Shown: one piece after another, positions 63,490 to 64,000 of the stretch
How positions within the stretch are numbered: position 1 is the stretch's first letter
Layout: every line of letters begins with the position of its first letter
DNA from: Rhizobium sp. Root483D2
GTDB taxonomy: Bacteria; Pseudomonadota; Alphaproteobacteria; Rhizobiales; Rhizobiaceae
NCBI RefSeq assembly: GCF_001426685.1
Contig: NZ_LMFB01000005.1
Location: 126,516 to 190,515, forward strand
Reading direction: 5' to 3'
Length of the DNA: 64,000 nt
Notes under the pieces: model-generated
The model's database searches: none
The model's input: only the letters and a program-made list of their open reading frames with translations
What the model was told of the DNA's origin: nothing
Translations under genes and position numbers: made by a program

Positions 63490-64000
63490 GAGACCCCGTA
63501 CGCAAAACTAAAAACAGGCGGCACCCGCCCCACTGCCTTCAATTCCTAACGGAAAATTACCAACAAAGATTGAATCCGATCTTTCTCACATACAAACGGG
63601 CGCGGATAGGCTGCTGGCGGGTGAGATTTCCCCTCCGTATCCGGCCGCCACCGGGGACCCAACACCGCAAATATATTTAAAGATATGAGGCGCCGGCTGT
63701 ACTTAGCCCCCGCCCCCGAATAAAATCATCCCCGCAAATCCCCGCTCCAAAGGCCCGTGCCATACTTCTTCCCGTCCCATCACGGATACACCGGTTTGCG
63801 TTGCCGGCGAGATGGGGCCGGTGCCCGGATGATGTTGCGAAACGCGCGCAAAATCCCCGGGGCTGCGTGAAAGGTGGTTCTCCTCCGGTTCGCCAATGAA
63901 CCGGGCGTGTCGGGTTCGTCACGCCGTCTTCGACGGTCCAGGGCGAAACCCCGCCTTATTGAAAAGCCTGGCGGATAAGCGGCCGGGCTGGGGCATTGGA
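63490..64000. other. Terminal intergenic region
   Basis: About 510 bases upstream of the GH25 gene. A 81-codon minus-strand frame at 63677-63922 has no recognisable domain and a composition typical of GC-rich non-coding frames. A promoter for the GH25 gene should lie near 63500-63600. Confidence 0.45.

Noticed and set aside
63677..63922. 81-codon minus-strand frame
   Set aside because: No domain, no ribosome site, and Arg/Gly-rich sequence typical of non-coding GC-rich DNA.

Overview
The window looks like chromosomal DNA of an alphaproteobacterium of the Rhizobiales (Rhizobium/Agrobacterium type). The grounds are a gcl-hyi-glxR glyoxylate operon, a liu leucine/isovalerate operon, class Ib ribonucleotide reductase nrdHIEF and metE both behind cobalamin riboswitches, and short GC-rich palindromic repeats of the kind seen between rhizobial genes. 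No rRNA, tRNA or CRISPR array was seen.

Region 1 (1-22 kb) is a surface-polysaccharide locus with visibly lower GC than the rest. It holds a four-domain glycosyltransferase, a NodB-like deacetylase fused to a GT2 transferase, three SAM methyltransferases, a GT8-like/RgpF-like protein, a TPR-GT4 protein, and a gmd / fcl-like / ColD set that together would make GDP-colitose. ColD is recognised by His188 standing where aminotransferases of the family have the PLP lysine. A discoidin-domain protein with a GT11-type HxRxxD motif may transfer the sugar. In the middle of the locus an IS66-family element sits inside the orfB of an IS3-family element. Both are decayed, but the IS66 element carries one intact, unrecognised passenger gene.

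Region 2 (22.5-41 kb) carries two tandem LLM flavin monooxygenases with a sodium:solute symporter, then a vitamin B12 block. Three cobalamin riboswitches, all on the minus strand within about 9.4 kb, precede btuFCD (uptake), nrdHIEF (B12-independent deoxynucleotide synthesis) and metE plus a thioesterase (B12-independent methionine synthesis). A Bcr/CflA exporter and a divergent TetR regulator with clear palindromic operators follow.

Region 3 (42-54 kb) has a ROK regulator, a fatty acid desaturase and three toxin-antitoxin modules: VapBC, RES-Xre, and a PIN toxin with an unusual KfrA-like/AbrB antitoxin. The third module lies inside the liu operon, between liuA and liuB. The operon reads liuA - antitoxin - toxin - liuB - ridA - liuD - liuE - liuC.

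Region 4 (54.5-64 kb) has a BaiN/HI0933-type flavoprotein, a DUF4174 protein, a glycerate kinase, the gcl-hyi-glxR operon with a divergent IclR regulator and a candidate operator, and a GH25 muramidase lipoprotein. Glyoxylate is thus joined to tartronate semialdehyde, reduced to glycerate and phosphorylated by genes in one block.
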